Assembly (NCBI GenBank): GCA_013314755.1
Contig: JABUFA010000028.1
Span: 1 to 47,741 of the forward strand
Length of the DNA: 47,741 nt
DNA from: Chthonomonadia bacterium
Lineage (GTDB): Bacteria > Armatimonadota > HRBIN16
Direction of reading: 5' to 3'
Both the position numbers and the translations under genes were made by a program. The stretch's first letter is position 1. Each line of letters begins with the position of its first letter. This document shows, in pieces, positions 7,353 through 16,197 of this stretch. The notes under the pieces are model-generated. The model searched no databases, was not told the origin of the DNA, and saw nothing but the letters and a program-made list of their open reading frames with translations.

Positions 7353-10172
7353 TCAGTTCACCCCTGTGATGGCGAACAGGATGGGCGTTGCAGTATCGTC
7401 CGTTACGCTGAACTCCACACCTGCAATCGTTTTGTGCGGATGCGGGTTATCCCAGCGCAGGGCGCGGAGTGCGACAGGCGTGCCGTCGGCGGTCTGGCTC
7501 CGCCACACGACCTTTGCGAAATAGGCAGGGCTCGGGTCGTCCCAGGCGCAAATGTTCACGCCGTATTCCAGCGGGATGGTCTCGCTGGTGTTGTCGCTGT
7601 ACAGGATGCGATAGCTGCCCACCGGTCTATTTTTCTCCACCTGCCAGCCGGTGGCGTGCAGGAAATAGAGCGCCTTTGCCCGCCTTCCAATGGGCAGGTG
7701 CACCATGCGCGGAAGAGGTCTGGTGGGAAGCATATTGCTGGCAAGCGCAACGGCAGACGGCTTTGCTGGATCTCTCGCCAGGTGGAAACGCACCCCGCCC
7801 AGCACCTGCTCGCCGCGCGGCAGGTTTCTCAGGTCGTGCTCCATGCCCATCTCCAGCCAGCCTCCGGTCTCGCTCTGCATGGCGGTGATGTTCATCGCCT
7901 CCGAAAGGTCTACGGCAAAGCCCGGTTGCGGGCGGGCAACCAGAGGACGTCTCCCGTACAGGTCCAGAAACACCTCTTCGGGGGAGTAGGGAAGCTGGTC
8001 GGGAGGTGGACTGCCGTTGCTCCAGGCGTATTCCGCCGCCAGCACAAAAGCCGAAAACTGGTGGAACGCCGGCTTGAGCACCGCTTCGCTGATGTTGAAT
8101 CCCGCCCAGGTGCTCTGAAGCAGTCCCAGGATGCCTGCCTGCTGTGCCGCCTTCGCGAAGTTATAGATGTTCATCGGTGTATACCACGTGGTGGCGATGA
8201 CCTCGAAGCCTGCATCCTGAAGCACCTTCAGGTTCTTCTGCACGAACTCCTCGGTTGGGCGGGGCTGGTAGTGCCAGTCGCAGATGATGATGTCTTTGGG
8301 GAGCATCTCGCGCCGGCGCCGTGCCTCTTCGGGGCTTTCCGCGAACGCGGCGGCATCGGCGGACTCGCTTCGGTGCAGCAGCATATCGCCCCACATCATG
8401 GTGCGGATGCTTCGCTCCCGGAAGCGGCGATAGTGATGCAGAATATCGTCCACAAAGAGCTGCGTCAGCCCGCGCTGTTTGCACTCCTCGTGATAGGGGA
8501 AGCGATTGAACAGGTGAATCTCGTCGTGCCCGATGTGGAAGGCGCGCGGCTGGAACAGCTGGATTGCCTCGTCGTAGATGGCGTCGATGAACGCATAGGT
8601 TCGCGGGTTCAACGGGCAGTAGTTATGCGGGTTGGTGGGGTCTTCGGCGATGTCCATGTTCTGCCCATTGCGGAATATCCATTCGGAGTGCCCCAGCGAC
8701 TGCACCAGCGGAGTGACCTCCATGAAATGCCTTCGCGCAAACTGGATGACCTTCTGCAGGTCCGTCTTGCTCATCGAGAAGTCCACCGCTATCTCCGGTG
8801 CGCTGTCCCAGCGGGTGTACTCGCTCTCCAGCACAAGGTGGTTCAGCTTCAGGTGCGAAAAGATGCGCTCTATCAGCTTCTGGTGGAAGGGCAGGGCATC
8901 CTTACCCAGAAACAGGTGCGCGCCTCTGAACCTCAGGGCAGGATAGTCTACTACCAGCACCCTTTTCAGCGCGGCGCCACCCGTTCGCACCTGCAGGCAC
9001 TGCTGAAGCGTTTGCGAGCCGTAGAACACGCCGCGTTCATCTGTGCCTATCACTGCGGCGGCGGTCGCGCCCACCAGAAGGGCGTATCCTTCCGGTTGTT
9101 TGGGTACTCTGAGCAGATTCCGCCACGCTCTGGGAAGATGCGAAACCTGCTCCTTCAGCCCGAAAACCACCACATTCTCCCAGCGCGAGGGCTTTCCGGT
9201 GGACAGGCGCAGGCTCAGCCCATAGCGGTCTCTTAGCATCTTCAGGAACGATTGCCCTGCGGGAACACTCGCCTGGTCCAGCGCGACCACCCGGGTGCCC
9301 GGGTTCAGAGCCAGGAACCCCTCGCGCCACTGTACCTGTTTGGGCTGGGGGATAAGCTGGATCGGGCGGATATCCGACCCGACTGCTTCTCCCAGCGGTA
9401 TCGCCCGGGTGGCTACAGCCACTCGCTCGATGGGTGTGGTGCGCTGGACGGGCGTAAAACGCATGGTTACCCGCACCGTGATGGGCAAGCCCTTCTGCAG
9501 GGGAAACTGCAGGTATCCCAGCCAGAGGGTGGGGGCTTCGCGGGCCCAGCCCTGAGAGTCCTTGCGTCCGTCAAACAGGATAATGTCGGGGTTATCGCCC
9601 TCGGCGATTATCTCCAGCGTGCCGAAGCGGGTCTGCAGGGTGAGTTTGCGAAAGGCGCGGGCAAAGGTGCCGGCTTCCCTGTCTGCCGACTTGGCGACTG
9701 CCGGGATGGTTCCGCTGAGCGTGCCGGTTGGCGTCTCCGCGATATACGTCGCCCCTGCCAGCAGTTGCGCACGCAGATAGCCCACGCAGTACTCCGCAAT
9801 CGCAGGCACTTCCTGGGTGATGGCGCACCGGAGGGTGACCTGCAGGGTGTTGTCGTCCACTATCTGCCACACTTCGGTCGCCGTGAAGGGGGAATCCAGA
9901 CGTCCATGTTCGGCAATCAGGCGACGTTCGGCGGGTTCGGTACGCACGCGCGGGGCAGTACCGCCGCTGGAGTAGTAAGCAGTTCCCCAGTCAGGGGTAG
10001 CGGATTGCAGGGAGGTCTCGCGGATGAGGCTAACGCCGGCGAATTTCACCTCCACGCCGTTCGTACCGCGATAGCTGACCTCAATCAGGGGAGATTTCAC
10101 GCTCTGCGCCTCTGCCCAGCAGAGGAGACCGGACAGCCAAACAATCCACAGTGTTCTGCAGAACCAGCGCAT
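7353..10172 (-). CDS. Glycoside hydrolase family 20 beta-N-acetylhexosaminidase
   Basis: From the ATG at 10172 the protein has 939 residues. This start gives a proper signal peptide (MRWFCRTLWIVWLSGLLCWAEA) and a GGAGAG site 8 bases upstream; a longer in-frame start lies in the upstream gene's tail. An N-terminal beta-rich region (to about 265) precedes the GH20b domain (LIPQPKQVQW onward) and the GH20 TIM barrel (FRGAHLFLGKDALP to about 740). The catalytic Asp-Glu pair is D550-E551 in FHIGHDE. A C-terminal beta domain follows. GH20 enzymes remove terminal GlcNAc or GalNAc using the substrate acetamido group as nucleophile. Export is predicted, so it acts in the periplasm or outside. It overlaps nothing and follows the DUF6259 gene by 19 bases. 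Confidence 0.93.
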   Translation of the reverse strand: MRWFCRTLWIVWLSGLLCWAEAQSVKSPLIEVSYRGTNGVEVKFAGVSLIRETSLQSATPDWGTAYYSSGGTAPRVRTEPAERRLIAEHGRLDSPFTATEVWQIVDDNTLQVTLRCAITQEVPAIAEYCVGYLRAQLLAGATYIAETPTGTLSGTIPAVAKSADREAGTFARAFRKLTLQTRFGTLEIIAEGDNPDIILFDGRKDSQGWAREAPTLWLGYLQFPLQKGLPITVRVTMRFTPVQRTTPIERVAVATRAIPLGEAVGSDIRPIQLIPQPKQVQWREGFLALNPGTRVVALDQASVPAGQSFLKMLRDRYGLSLRLSTGKPSRWENVVVFGLKEQVSHLPRAWRNLLRVPKQPEGYALLVGATAAAVIGTDERGVFYGSQTLQQCLQVRTGGAALKRVLVVDYPALRFRGAHLFLGKDALPFHQKLIERIFSHLKLNHLVLESEYTRWDSAPEIAVDFSMSKTDLQKVIQFARRHFMEVTPLVQSLGHSEWIFRNGQNMDIAEDPTNPHNYCPLNPRTYAFIDAIYDEAIQLFQPRAFHIGHDEIHLFNRFPYHEECKQRGLTQLFVDDILHHYRRFRERSIRTMMWGDMLLHRSESADAAAFAESPEEARRRREMLPKDIIICDWHYQPRPTEEFVQKNLKVLQDAGFEVIATTWYTPMNIYNFAKAAQQAGILGLLQSTWAGFNISEAVLKPAFHQFSAFVLAAEYAWSNGSPPPDQLPYSPEEVFLDLYGRRPLVARPQPGFAVDLSEAMNITAMQSETGGWLEMGMEHDLRNLPRGEQVLGGVRFHLARDPAKPSAVALASNMLPTRPLPRMVHLPIGRRAKALYFLHATGWQVEKNRPVGSYRILYSDNTSETIPLEYGVNICAWDDPSPAYFAKVVWRSQTADGTPVALRALRWDNPHPHKTIAGVEFSVTDDTATPILFAITGVN

Positions 10173-10191
10173 TGGACCACTCTCCGTGACG

Positions 10192-13100
10192 TTATGTGAT
10201 GATTCTGGCATGCCACACCCGGCGCAGGCGACCCGAAGGCGCGGGCAGCGGCGGGTGCAGGTAAAGCCACTCTAAAACGGCGGCAACCGCCGGCAGAACC
10301 ACTTCGGGATTGGGGCGAAAACCTCCCACGCGCCACAGCCATCCCCAGCCGTTCAGCCGGTAGCCGCCGATGAAGTCGTCGCGTTTGCCCGATAGAAGTG
10401 CCACATGGGGAGGCGCATCTTCGCTGCGCGGCAATCCACGGTTCACCACACTGCGCAAAGCCGATACCTGCGCCGATAACGCCTCTCCCAGCCATCTCCT
10501 GCCTTCTTCGGTGACCGTCAACGGCTCCGGGGCTTGCTCGACGGCTCCTCCACCGATGGGTAGCCCCAGTGTATCCATGCCCTTCCCGCCGATAACCTCC
10601 TGCTTCCAGCCGTCGGCTTGAGGGTAGCAGGCGATGTAGAACGAGTAGCCGGCAGTCTCCCACCAGATACCACCGTGTTGCACATACCGGCGGATGCGTT
10701 CCAGCGTCTGCCGCCATTCACCCGGTGAAGGGGCAGGAAATATCTCTCCATAGGGGTTTACAATGGCGAACCACTGGGCAACTCCCGCCTCCATCGCCCG
10801 AATCAGCGCATCCACCGAGCGTATCGGCTCCACCGATATGCCCCAGCGGCGCACCAGTGGCGATTGCTGCAGTGTCTGCAGCCAGCGCTGTGGGGTGATT
10901 TCGGTCCACACCGGAAGCAGTCCGGGCAGGTCCAGGACGCCGATTCGCAGGCGGTTACCCCCCCACTCACGCGGCGCGCGGTTAGCCAGTCGGGCAGGTG
11001 GTGCTATCGCCTGTTGACCTGTTGTCTGCACAGGCAGGGTGAAGGCGAGCACACCACGCTGGACGGTTGCCGGGGTAGTTGTGCCAGTATCCCACGCAAG
11101 GCGAATCCGACGCGACAACACACCGGGCAGGAGCACTGCCAGCTCCTCACCCGGGCGAGCATACACCCACAGGTCGCTCTGCTTTGCCGTTTCCAGGACA
11201 AAGGATACCCCTTCCGAGCCGAACTCGCGCCCGTCGACGCGGTGCAGGTTTGCCGACAGCATCCCCTCGCCAGCGGCATAGAAGCCAAAGGGTGCCAGCG
11301 TTATCCTCTGCCGTCCCACGTCCACCTGCTGGGGATGCGGGTTCAGATTCGCCACCACCTGCACCCTGCCGTAATCCGCCCGAAGGACACCATCCCCGCT
11401 TCCAACCCTTTCATGCTGAAAACCGCGCAGAGGCTCCCCAATATAGCGGGCACATACCGACTGCTGCAGGCGGCTGAGCCACCGGAGCCACTCGCGCGGA
11501 GCCTGCTGTGCCAGAACGGGTGCGCTCACCCTCGCACTGATTCCAAAGCCCAGCCCGAGCACCCACGCCATCACCTCACGATTGGTCACCGCCTGCCCGA
11601 GGTTGTGCAGGGTGAAGGCGGCTTTGTCATGCGCCAGGAACTGAGCCAGCGGGAAGATTTCCCACAGATGCGGAGGATATTGCTCCCTCAGCAGGACAAC
11701 CCATTCGGGCGCTCCCTCGGTGGGCACGAGACTCCATCCCATCCCGGACATCTGCGAGACGTAATCCGCAACGCGGTCCCAGCCTCCCTCGGTAGAGAGC
11801 GGCACCCTTTCGCTGTCTTCTGCCACCATGCTCAGCAGTCCCTCGGTGTAGGCGTATGGGGTGGGGGAGGCGGGATTGGTGTCATACAGCCATCCACGGG
11901 CGCCACACTGGTCTTGAAATAGAACATCGACAGGGAACTCCTCGGTGAACTGGCGTCGTGTGCGGCGGTTCGCCTCCTGTACCGCCGGATGCCAGAAACA
12001 GATGGTGTACCCCTCGTTGGGACCGTATCGTTCGCGGGAGAGTTGTCCGTCTAAGGTGCGCAAGAGAGGCGCCTCGCCTTCCCGCTGGAAGGTGGGACCC
12101 CTGGGGTCATCGCACCACCAGGTGGGGTTGGTATAGGGCATGACCAGATGCCCCTTTTGCCTCGCCTCACGAATGAAGGTGGCGAACTCCTGCGGCGTGC
12201 CGAACTGCGGATGGGGAGGCAGGTGGTCGGGATACTCTTTATCAAAGCCGCCCTTCAGGTAGTCTGCGAAGTGGATCAGGGTGGGAACCGGCAGATGCGA
12301 CAGGGACTGTATCTTCTCCCTCGCGTTGCCGGCATAGTAGACGAGCACCGCCCGTTTGAAACGCTCCAGTAGGGTGCGTGGCATTTTCTGTGCGAGGCGT
12401 CGGCGAAGACCGTTAGCTTCTGTATAGCGTTGAATGGCTTGCGTCGTGGTTTTGCCAGCCATCAGCCTCACGACAGGGGCGCGCCAGCTCTCGCCGGGCT
12501 TCACGAAGGTGCCGAAAGCGCGTTCGGCATAGCCGCCGTCCTGGTCGCCACCCCATGCCAGCCAGCCGGGCACGAACAGATTCTGTCTGTCCCATGCCTT
12601 CCATGCGCGCGGCTGAACCCGGAAAAGCGAGGCGGTTCCCGAACGAGTCTCCCAGTGCAGGAAATCGGCAAAAGCGGGCGGATAGGGCACGCGCATGGAG
12701 AAGTATCGCACGGGCTGAAGGGCATAGAAGAAAGGATAGCCGCCCACCTCGAACCAGTGCCCACCGTTTGCCACGAAGCGGCGGATGGCATCCAGCGTGA
12801 CGGAGATGCCCTCGGCGGGGGCGGGTAACCACTCGCCGTACGGGTTGATGATGGCGAGATACGTTCCCTCGCGCAGGGCTTTCAGCAGAGCGGGCAGGCT
12901 GGTAATTGGAGCCACCTTCACGCGCCCGCGAGTCGCCTCGGCTAACCCGGCAAGGCTTTCCTGCCACTCGTCGACGGTAACCGCTGCCCAGCCGCCGCTG
13001 CGTGGAGCGTTCGGCAGAACGATGACCCCTGCAAGCCCTTCCGCGTTCAGCTTCTCCAGCACACCGGTCACCAGCGCATGCACCAGAGCCTTTTGTGCCG

Positions 13101-13908
13101 ATTCCACCCGTCCGCCCACTCGCCACAGGTAACCCGCCTCTATCCGACGCGCACCGAAATAGTCCCCATTTGGCGAAGCAACCAGCACCACGTCCAGCTG
13201 TTCTCTGCGCGAGGGTCGGTTGACGATAGCGCGTGCTCCCGATAGGCTCCGTATCACCTCATCGGGAAGCCAGCGCCGTGCCTCTTCCGTCGGAAACACC
13301 TCCACTGGCGGGTCATTGTCGGCACGCTGTATCAGCGCGCTGCCGAATAGACGCGCATAACCCTCCGGTCCCACCAGCGCAGGGCGCCAGGCGGAAGGGT
13401 GCTCTTCCGGTTGTTGTTGAAAGAATCCTCCTCGCAACGCCATGCCCACCGACTGATTGCCATCTGCAGGACATATCAGGCGGGTAATCTGCGTCGGGTC
13501 GAAGCGCAGGCGGGCAGGTAGGGCGAAATCCAGTACTGTGTCCAGATACGGAGTGACCTCGCCAATCCAGTCTATATGGTCACTGTATGCAACCGCCTGC
13601 ACCAGCACAAGAGCGTGTGGATGCTCGTAGCGCAGATGAAGCACGTTGTCCTGCGCCTGTATCTGTGCGGATAACCCTCTGGCGGAGAGCGTGTCGCCGT
13701 TCCGAAAGCGAAGGAGCCACAGCCCCTGTTCGCCGCTTTGCAGGATGGGTGTGCCCTGTGGGCGGGCGGAAAAGGAAAGGATGGAGCCGTCTGCCGCGCT
13801 CAGTACCAGGGAATAGGAGGCTCCTGTGACGGAACAGTATCCGCTCGCTGTCTGCCAGCGCGGAAGGGGTGCTGTTCCTGAGCCTTGTTGTTGGGCGTTG
13901 CGTGCCAT
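10192..13908 (-). CDS. DUF6259-type glycosidase-like protein with duplicated flanking modules (1238 aa)
   Basis: ATG 13908 follows GGAGAGAGCG; a GTG 8 codons upstream is less likely. No signal peptide is seen. The centre (about residues 510-840) is a TIM-barrel-like region with LIHFADYLKGGF, HLVMPYTNPTWWCD, a possible catalytic Asp in VDVLFQDQCGARG and a possible Glu in PLSTEGGWDR, as in DUF6259 glycosidase-like proteins. On each side lies a copy of the same two modules. Module A reads INPYGEWLPAP...GGHWFEVGGYPFFYA (about 290-400) and again INPYGEIFPAP...GGIWWETAGYSFYIA (about 990-1095). Module B reads EEARRWL...GYLWRVGG (about 205-270) and again EEGRRWL...GWLWRVGG (about 1130-1195). The order is B-A before the barrel and A-B after it. 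Its operon neighbours suggest a glycan substrate. Confidence 0.8.
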   Translation of the reverse strand: MARNAQQQGSGTAPLPRWQTASGYCSVTGASYSLVLSAADGSILSFSARPQGTPILQSGEQGLWLLRFRNGDTLSARGLSAQIQAQDNVLHLRYEHPHALVLVQAVAYSDHIDWIGEVTPYLDTVLDFALPARLRFDPTQITRLICPADGNQSVGMALRGGFFQQQPEEHPSAWRPALVGPEGYARLFGSALIQRADNDPPVEVFPTEEARRWLPDEVIRSLSGARAIVNRPSRREQLDVVLVASPNGDYFGARRIEAGYLWRVGGRVESAQKALVHALVTGVLEKLNAEGLAGVIVLPNAPRSGGWAAVTVDEWQESLAGLAEATRGRVKVAPITSLPALLKALREGTYLAIINPYGEWLPAPAEGISVTLDAIRRFVANGGHWFEVGGYPFFYALQPVRYFSMRVPYPPAFADFLHWETRSGTASLFRVQPRAWKAWDRQNLFVPGWLAWGGDQDGGYAERAFGTFVKPGESWRAPVVRLMAGKTTTQAIQRYTEANGLRRRLAQKMPRTLLERFKRAVLVYYAGNAREKIQSLSHLPVPTLIHFADYLKGGFDKEYPDHLPPHPQFGTPQEFATFIREARQKGHLVMPYTNPTWWCDDPRGPTFQREGEAPLLRTLDGQLSRERYGPNEGYTICFWHPAVQEANRRTRRQFTEEFPVDVLFQDQCGARGWLYDTNPASPTPYAYTEGLLSMVAEDSERVPLSTEGGWDRVADYVSQMSGMGWSLVPTEGAPEWVVLLREQYPPHLWEIFPLAQFLAHDKAAFTLHNLGQAVTNREVMAWVLGLGFGISARVSAPVLAQQAPREWLRWLSRLQQSVCARYIGEPLRGFQHERVGSGDGVLRADYGRVQVVANLNPHPQQVDVGRQRITLAPFGFYAAGEGMLSANLHRVDGREFGSEGVSFVLETAKQSDLWVYARPGEELAVLLPGVLSRRIRLAWDTGTTTPATVQRGVLAFTLPVQTTGQQAIAPPARLANRAPREWGGNRLRIGVLDLPGLLPVWTEITPQRWLQTLQQSPLVRRWGISVEPIRSVDALIRAMEAGVAQWFAIVNPYGEIFPAPSPGEWRQTLERIRRYVQHGGIWWETAGYSFYIACYPQADGWKQEVIGGKGMDTLGLPIGGGAVEQAPEPLTVTEEGRRWLGEALSAQVSALRSVVNRGLPRSEDAPPHVALLSGKRDDFIGGYRLNGWGWLWRVGGFRPNPEVVLPAVAAVLEWLYLHPPLPAPSGRLRRVWHARIIT

Positions 13909-13926
13909 CGCTCTCTCCGGCAAAGG

Positions 13927-13950
13927 GGGCACCGGTGCTCACCGGTGCCC
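13927..13950 (-). promoter_or_regulatory. Intercistronic GC-rich hairpin inside the glycan operon
   Basis: GGGCACCGGTG, CT, CACCGGTGCCC is a perfect inverted repeat with 11-bp arms. It lies between the isomerase stop (13958) and the DUF6259 start (13908). No T-tract follows on the minus strand, so it is not a classic terminator. A role in RNA stability, processing or partial termination within the operon is likely. It is the second such element in the window (compare 2052-2079). Confidence 0.65.
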
Positions 13951-13957
13951 TGCGAGT

Positions 13958-14821
13958 TTACACGTCGCAAATCTGGTACGCCTTGCGTATGGCTTCGATG
14001 GGGTCGCCCTTGGGACCGAACTCATGCCCGATGAAGCCGTTGTATCCGGTCTCCTTGATGGCACGCATCACCGCGGGATAGTAGATTTCCTGCGTTTCGT
14101 CGGGGTCGCGCCGTCCCGGGTTGCCTGCTGTGTGGAAATGAGCGATGTACTGGATGTTCGCGCGGATGGTTCGGATGAGGTCGCCCTCCATAATCTGCAT
14201 GTGGTAGATGTCGTACAGGAGCTTCACGCGCGGTGAATTGACCCGCTTGCATACCTCCACGCCCCACCAGGTATGGTCGCACTGATAGTCGGGATGGTCT
14301 ACCTTGCTGTTAAGCAGCTCAATGGCAAGGGTGACGCCTTTTTGCTCGGCGTAGGGAGCAACCCGCTTCAGCCCCTCAACGGTGTTCTCAATGCCTTCCT
14401 GATCCGAGATGCCGCGCCGGTTGCCGGAGAAGCAGATGAGCACCGGAATATCGTACTGTGCGGCGAGGTCGATATTGCGATGCAGTTCTTCTTCGATTCG
14501 GTTGTGGTTCTCTTTGCGGTTCAGCCCGTCGGTCAGCGAGGCATGCCCCACCATCGTGACGATGCGCAAGCCCGCAGCGCGAAGCTCGTCCCATGCCTCG
14601 CGCGGCGCCATCTCCACACCCTGAAAGCCAATGCGTTTGAGCTCGCTGATTGCCTGTTTGAGCGGAAGGCGGCTGATGGGCCACCAGGTGACGTCCTGCT
14701 TGAGTTTGCGCGGAGCCTGCTCCTGAGCGGAACCCGCGTGGGGCATCGCGGTCAGCGCAAGGTTGGCAGCCACGACCAGAAACTCGCGTCGGGTCAATCC
14801 ATTACCTGCTCGTCTGCTCAC
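13958..14821 (-). CDS. Hydroxypyruvate isomerase-like TIM-barrel protein with Tat signal
   Basis: Starts with GTG at 14821 behind a GGGGGGAA stretch; 287 residues. The N-terminus LTRREFLVVAANLALTAMP is a twin-arginine signal, so the folded protein should be exported to the periplasm. The rest is a sugar phosphate isomerase/epimerase barrel close to Hyi: metal-binding Glu in LAIELLNSKVDHPDY, Asp in LLYDIYHMQIMEGDL, His in IAHFHTAGNPGRRDPDETQE and Glu in FIGHEFGPKG. Hyi interconverts hydroxypyruvate and tartronate semialdehyde, but exported Armatimonadota and Planctomycetes relatives are usually of unknown sugar specificity. It lies between a Gfo/Idh/MocA dehydrogenase (65 bases) and the DUF6259 gene (49 bases), an isomerase/dehydrogenase pairing seen in sugar-acid pathways. 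Confidence 0.88.
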   Translation of the reverse strand: MSRRAGNGLTRREFLVVAANLALTAMPHAGSAQEQAPRKLKQDVTWWPISRLPLKQAISELKRIGFQGVEMAPREAWDELRAAGLRIVTMVGHASLTDGLNRKENHNRIEEELHRNIDLAAQYDIPVLICFSGNRRGISDQEGIENTVEGLKRVAPYAEQKGVTLAIELLNSKVDHPDYQCDHTWWGVEVCKRVNSPRVKLLYDIYHMQIMEGDLIRTIRANIQYIAHFHTAGNPGRRDPDETQEIYYPAVMRAIKETGYNGFIGHEFGPKGDPIEAIRKAYQICDV

Positions 14822-14886
14822 GGTGATTTCCCCCCTCTTCCATCAGCTCTCTTCGTCTCTTTCACCGTGCGGGGGCGCAAATCCTG

Positions 14887-15735
14887 TCACAGCTTCACCC
14901 ACGCCCCATCTGCCTGCTGGGAACGGTTCGCCGCATCCAGAATGCGCACAATCTCCAGAGCCTCTTCGGGCGATACCGGCGATTGCCCCGTCTTGAAGAA
15001 GTTCACCGCCATCGCCATCAGGTTGCGATAGAAGCCGTTGTAATCCTTCACCGTCTCCACATGATAGGTATTCCCCACCTTCGCGCCAAACACCCACGGG
15101 AACACGTTCCACATGTTCTCACAGTCGCGGACCTCCACGAAGGCGCGCCGTCCATCGGCGTAATCGATGGCGAGGGTTCGGCTGGCGGGTGTGCCCGTAT
15201 CTGCGACGCGGGTTGCACCTGTGCCCATCAGCCCGGTAATCAGGGCAACGGTGTGCACGCCGTAGCCCATCCACTCGCCCATGCCCCGCGCGAAGGCTTC
15301 CGAAACTGTGCCAGTGAGGTTCGGGCGCATTGCTTCCAGCTCGACCGCGAACCGCAACGCGCTGGAGCAGGTTATCGGCGTGCCGTGTCGCTCCGCCATT
15401 TGCACAATCTGCTGGGCATCCGCAAGGCTGGGAGAGAGCAGTTTGTCGATGAAGGTGGGCTTGCCTGCAGGCAGAACCTGTTCGCACAACGCGAGATGGT
15501 CGGCGAGGTTATCCGGTGCCAGTACCATCAGCGCATCTACGCTCTCTATCACTTCGGCGATGGACCCCTTGCGCTCTACGCCGTTCTTTTCGCACCAGTC
15601 TTCCCCGGTGGGGTGGCTTTCCCAGGCAGAAACCACCCGTACCTGCTCGGAGGCAAGGTCTGTGTGCAGCAGTTTCAGAAATGTGTTCGCATGGAAGTTG
15701 TTCAGGTGATGGTCTACGAAGCCGATTCTGAGCAT
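14887..15735 (-). CDS. Gfo/Idh/MocA-family oxidoreductase
   Basis: The ATG at 15735 has a good site, CGGAGGAGACA. The protein has 282 residues. The N-terminal Rossmann domain begins MLRIGFVDHHLNNFHAN, which lacks the usual GxGxxG dinucleotide loop (GFVDHH instead), so nucleotide binding may be altered. LMVLAPDNLADHLALCEQVLPAGKPTFIDKLL (about residues 69-100) matches the second half of the Rossmann fold, with the EKP-type motif replaced by IDKLL. The C-terminal part is shorter than in typical members (usually about 330-380 residues). It is the first gene of the operon ending at 6129. It probably oxidises or reduces a sugar, or has become a non-catalytic member; the substrate is unknown. No signal peptide is present. 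Confidence 0.83.
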   Translation of the reverse strand: MLRIGFVDHHLNNFHANTFLKLLHTDLASEQVRVVSAWESHPTGEDWCEKNGVERKGSIAEVIESVDALMVLAPDNLADHLALCEQVLPAGKPTFIDKLLSPSLADAQQIVQMAERHGTPITCSSALRFAVELEAMRPNLTGTVSEAFARGMGEWMGYGVHTVALITGLMGTGATRVADTGTPASRTLAIDYADGRRAFVEVRDCENMWNVFPWVFGAKVGNTYHVETVKDYNGFYRNLMAMAVNFFKTGQSPVSPEEALEIVRILDAANRSQQADGAWVKL

Positions 15736-15824
15736 TGTCTCCTCCGATTGCTGATAACAGTAATATGTTGGGAGTTATGCAGTTGAAAACCGCATGCGAG
15801 CTTGCGAACTACCGTGACACAAAC

Positions 15825-15898
15825 TGTCATTCTGAGCGGCGCGAAGACTCTTGAACACCCTTCAGCTCCGAGATGCTTCGCTGTCGCTCAGCATGACA
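15825..15898. repeat. Imperfect inverted-repeat element (TGTCATTCTGAGC type)
   Basis: Begins TGTCATTCTGAGCGGCGCGA and ends with its near-complement, GCTTCGCTGTCGCTCAGCATGACA in two adjacent pieces, around a 25-base centre. The arms pair over about 24 bases with a few mismatches, so RNA or DNA from here would fold into a long hairpin. Elements with these ends are familiar from many environmental bacterial genomes as non-coding interspersed repeats. Only one copy is in the window. Confidence 0.7.
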
Positions 15899-16101
15899 AA
15901 AAGCGTTGCCGCAATGGGTGAACAAGCCGGTCCCTTCTATCAACTGCGCAACTCCTGCAGGTAAATTCGGAACCTGTGCAAACGCTTCCTGCATTTATCG
16001 GCGTGAGGGTGCGCTTTTTGTTTTTTAGGGTAAAATACTAGTGAATGTATATAAACGATGTGCTGTAGTAGCGTGTAAAAGGGCATTTTCTACTGTCGGT
16101 A

Positions 16102-16155
16102 AAATTGATTAACCTATTCAATTTGTTTGCACAAGTGAAGCAATTATGATATACT
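16102..16155 (+). promoter_or_regulatory. Operator and promoter of the MarR-NifS operon
   Basis: TTGCAC (16127-16132) and TATACT (16150-16155) are 17 bases apart, a strong housekeeping promoter. The start would be near 16162, leaving a leader of about 35 bases with AGGTGA before the ATG. Just upstream of the -35 box, AAATTGA (16102-16108) and TCAATTT (16118-16124) form an inverted repeat with a 9-base spacer. This 23-bp site has the size of MarR operators and is the obvious target of the regulator encoded downstream. Confidence 0.75.
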
Positions 16156-16197
16156 TTATTTAGGATAAGCAACATTACGAAAGCAGGTGAACCTACG

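Larger units (their letters stand above)
15736..16197. other. 462-base divergent intergenic region
   Basis: Lies between the oxidoreductase (minus) and the MarR gene (plus). It holds, in order, an imperfect inverted-repeat element (15825-15898), an AT-rich stretch with several TAAAAT-like sequences (16015-16100), and the MarR operator and promoter (16102-16155). I see no open frame with a ribosome site. A minus-strand promoter for the glycan operon must lie near 15760-15800, but only weak boxes are visible (TTCAAC, ATTACT). Confidence 0.7.

Noticed and set aside
6993-9236. Plus-strand open frame of 747 residues
   Set aside because: Antisense to the GH20 and alpha/alpha-barrel genes, whose reading frames show clear families; the frame has no recognisable domain.
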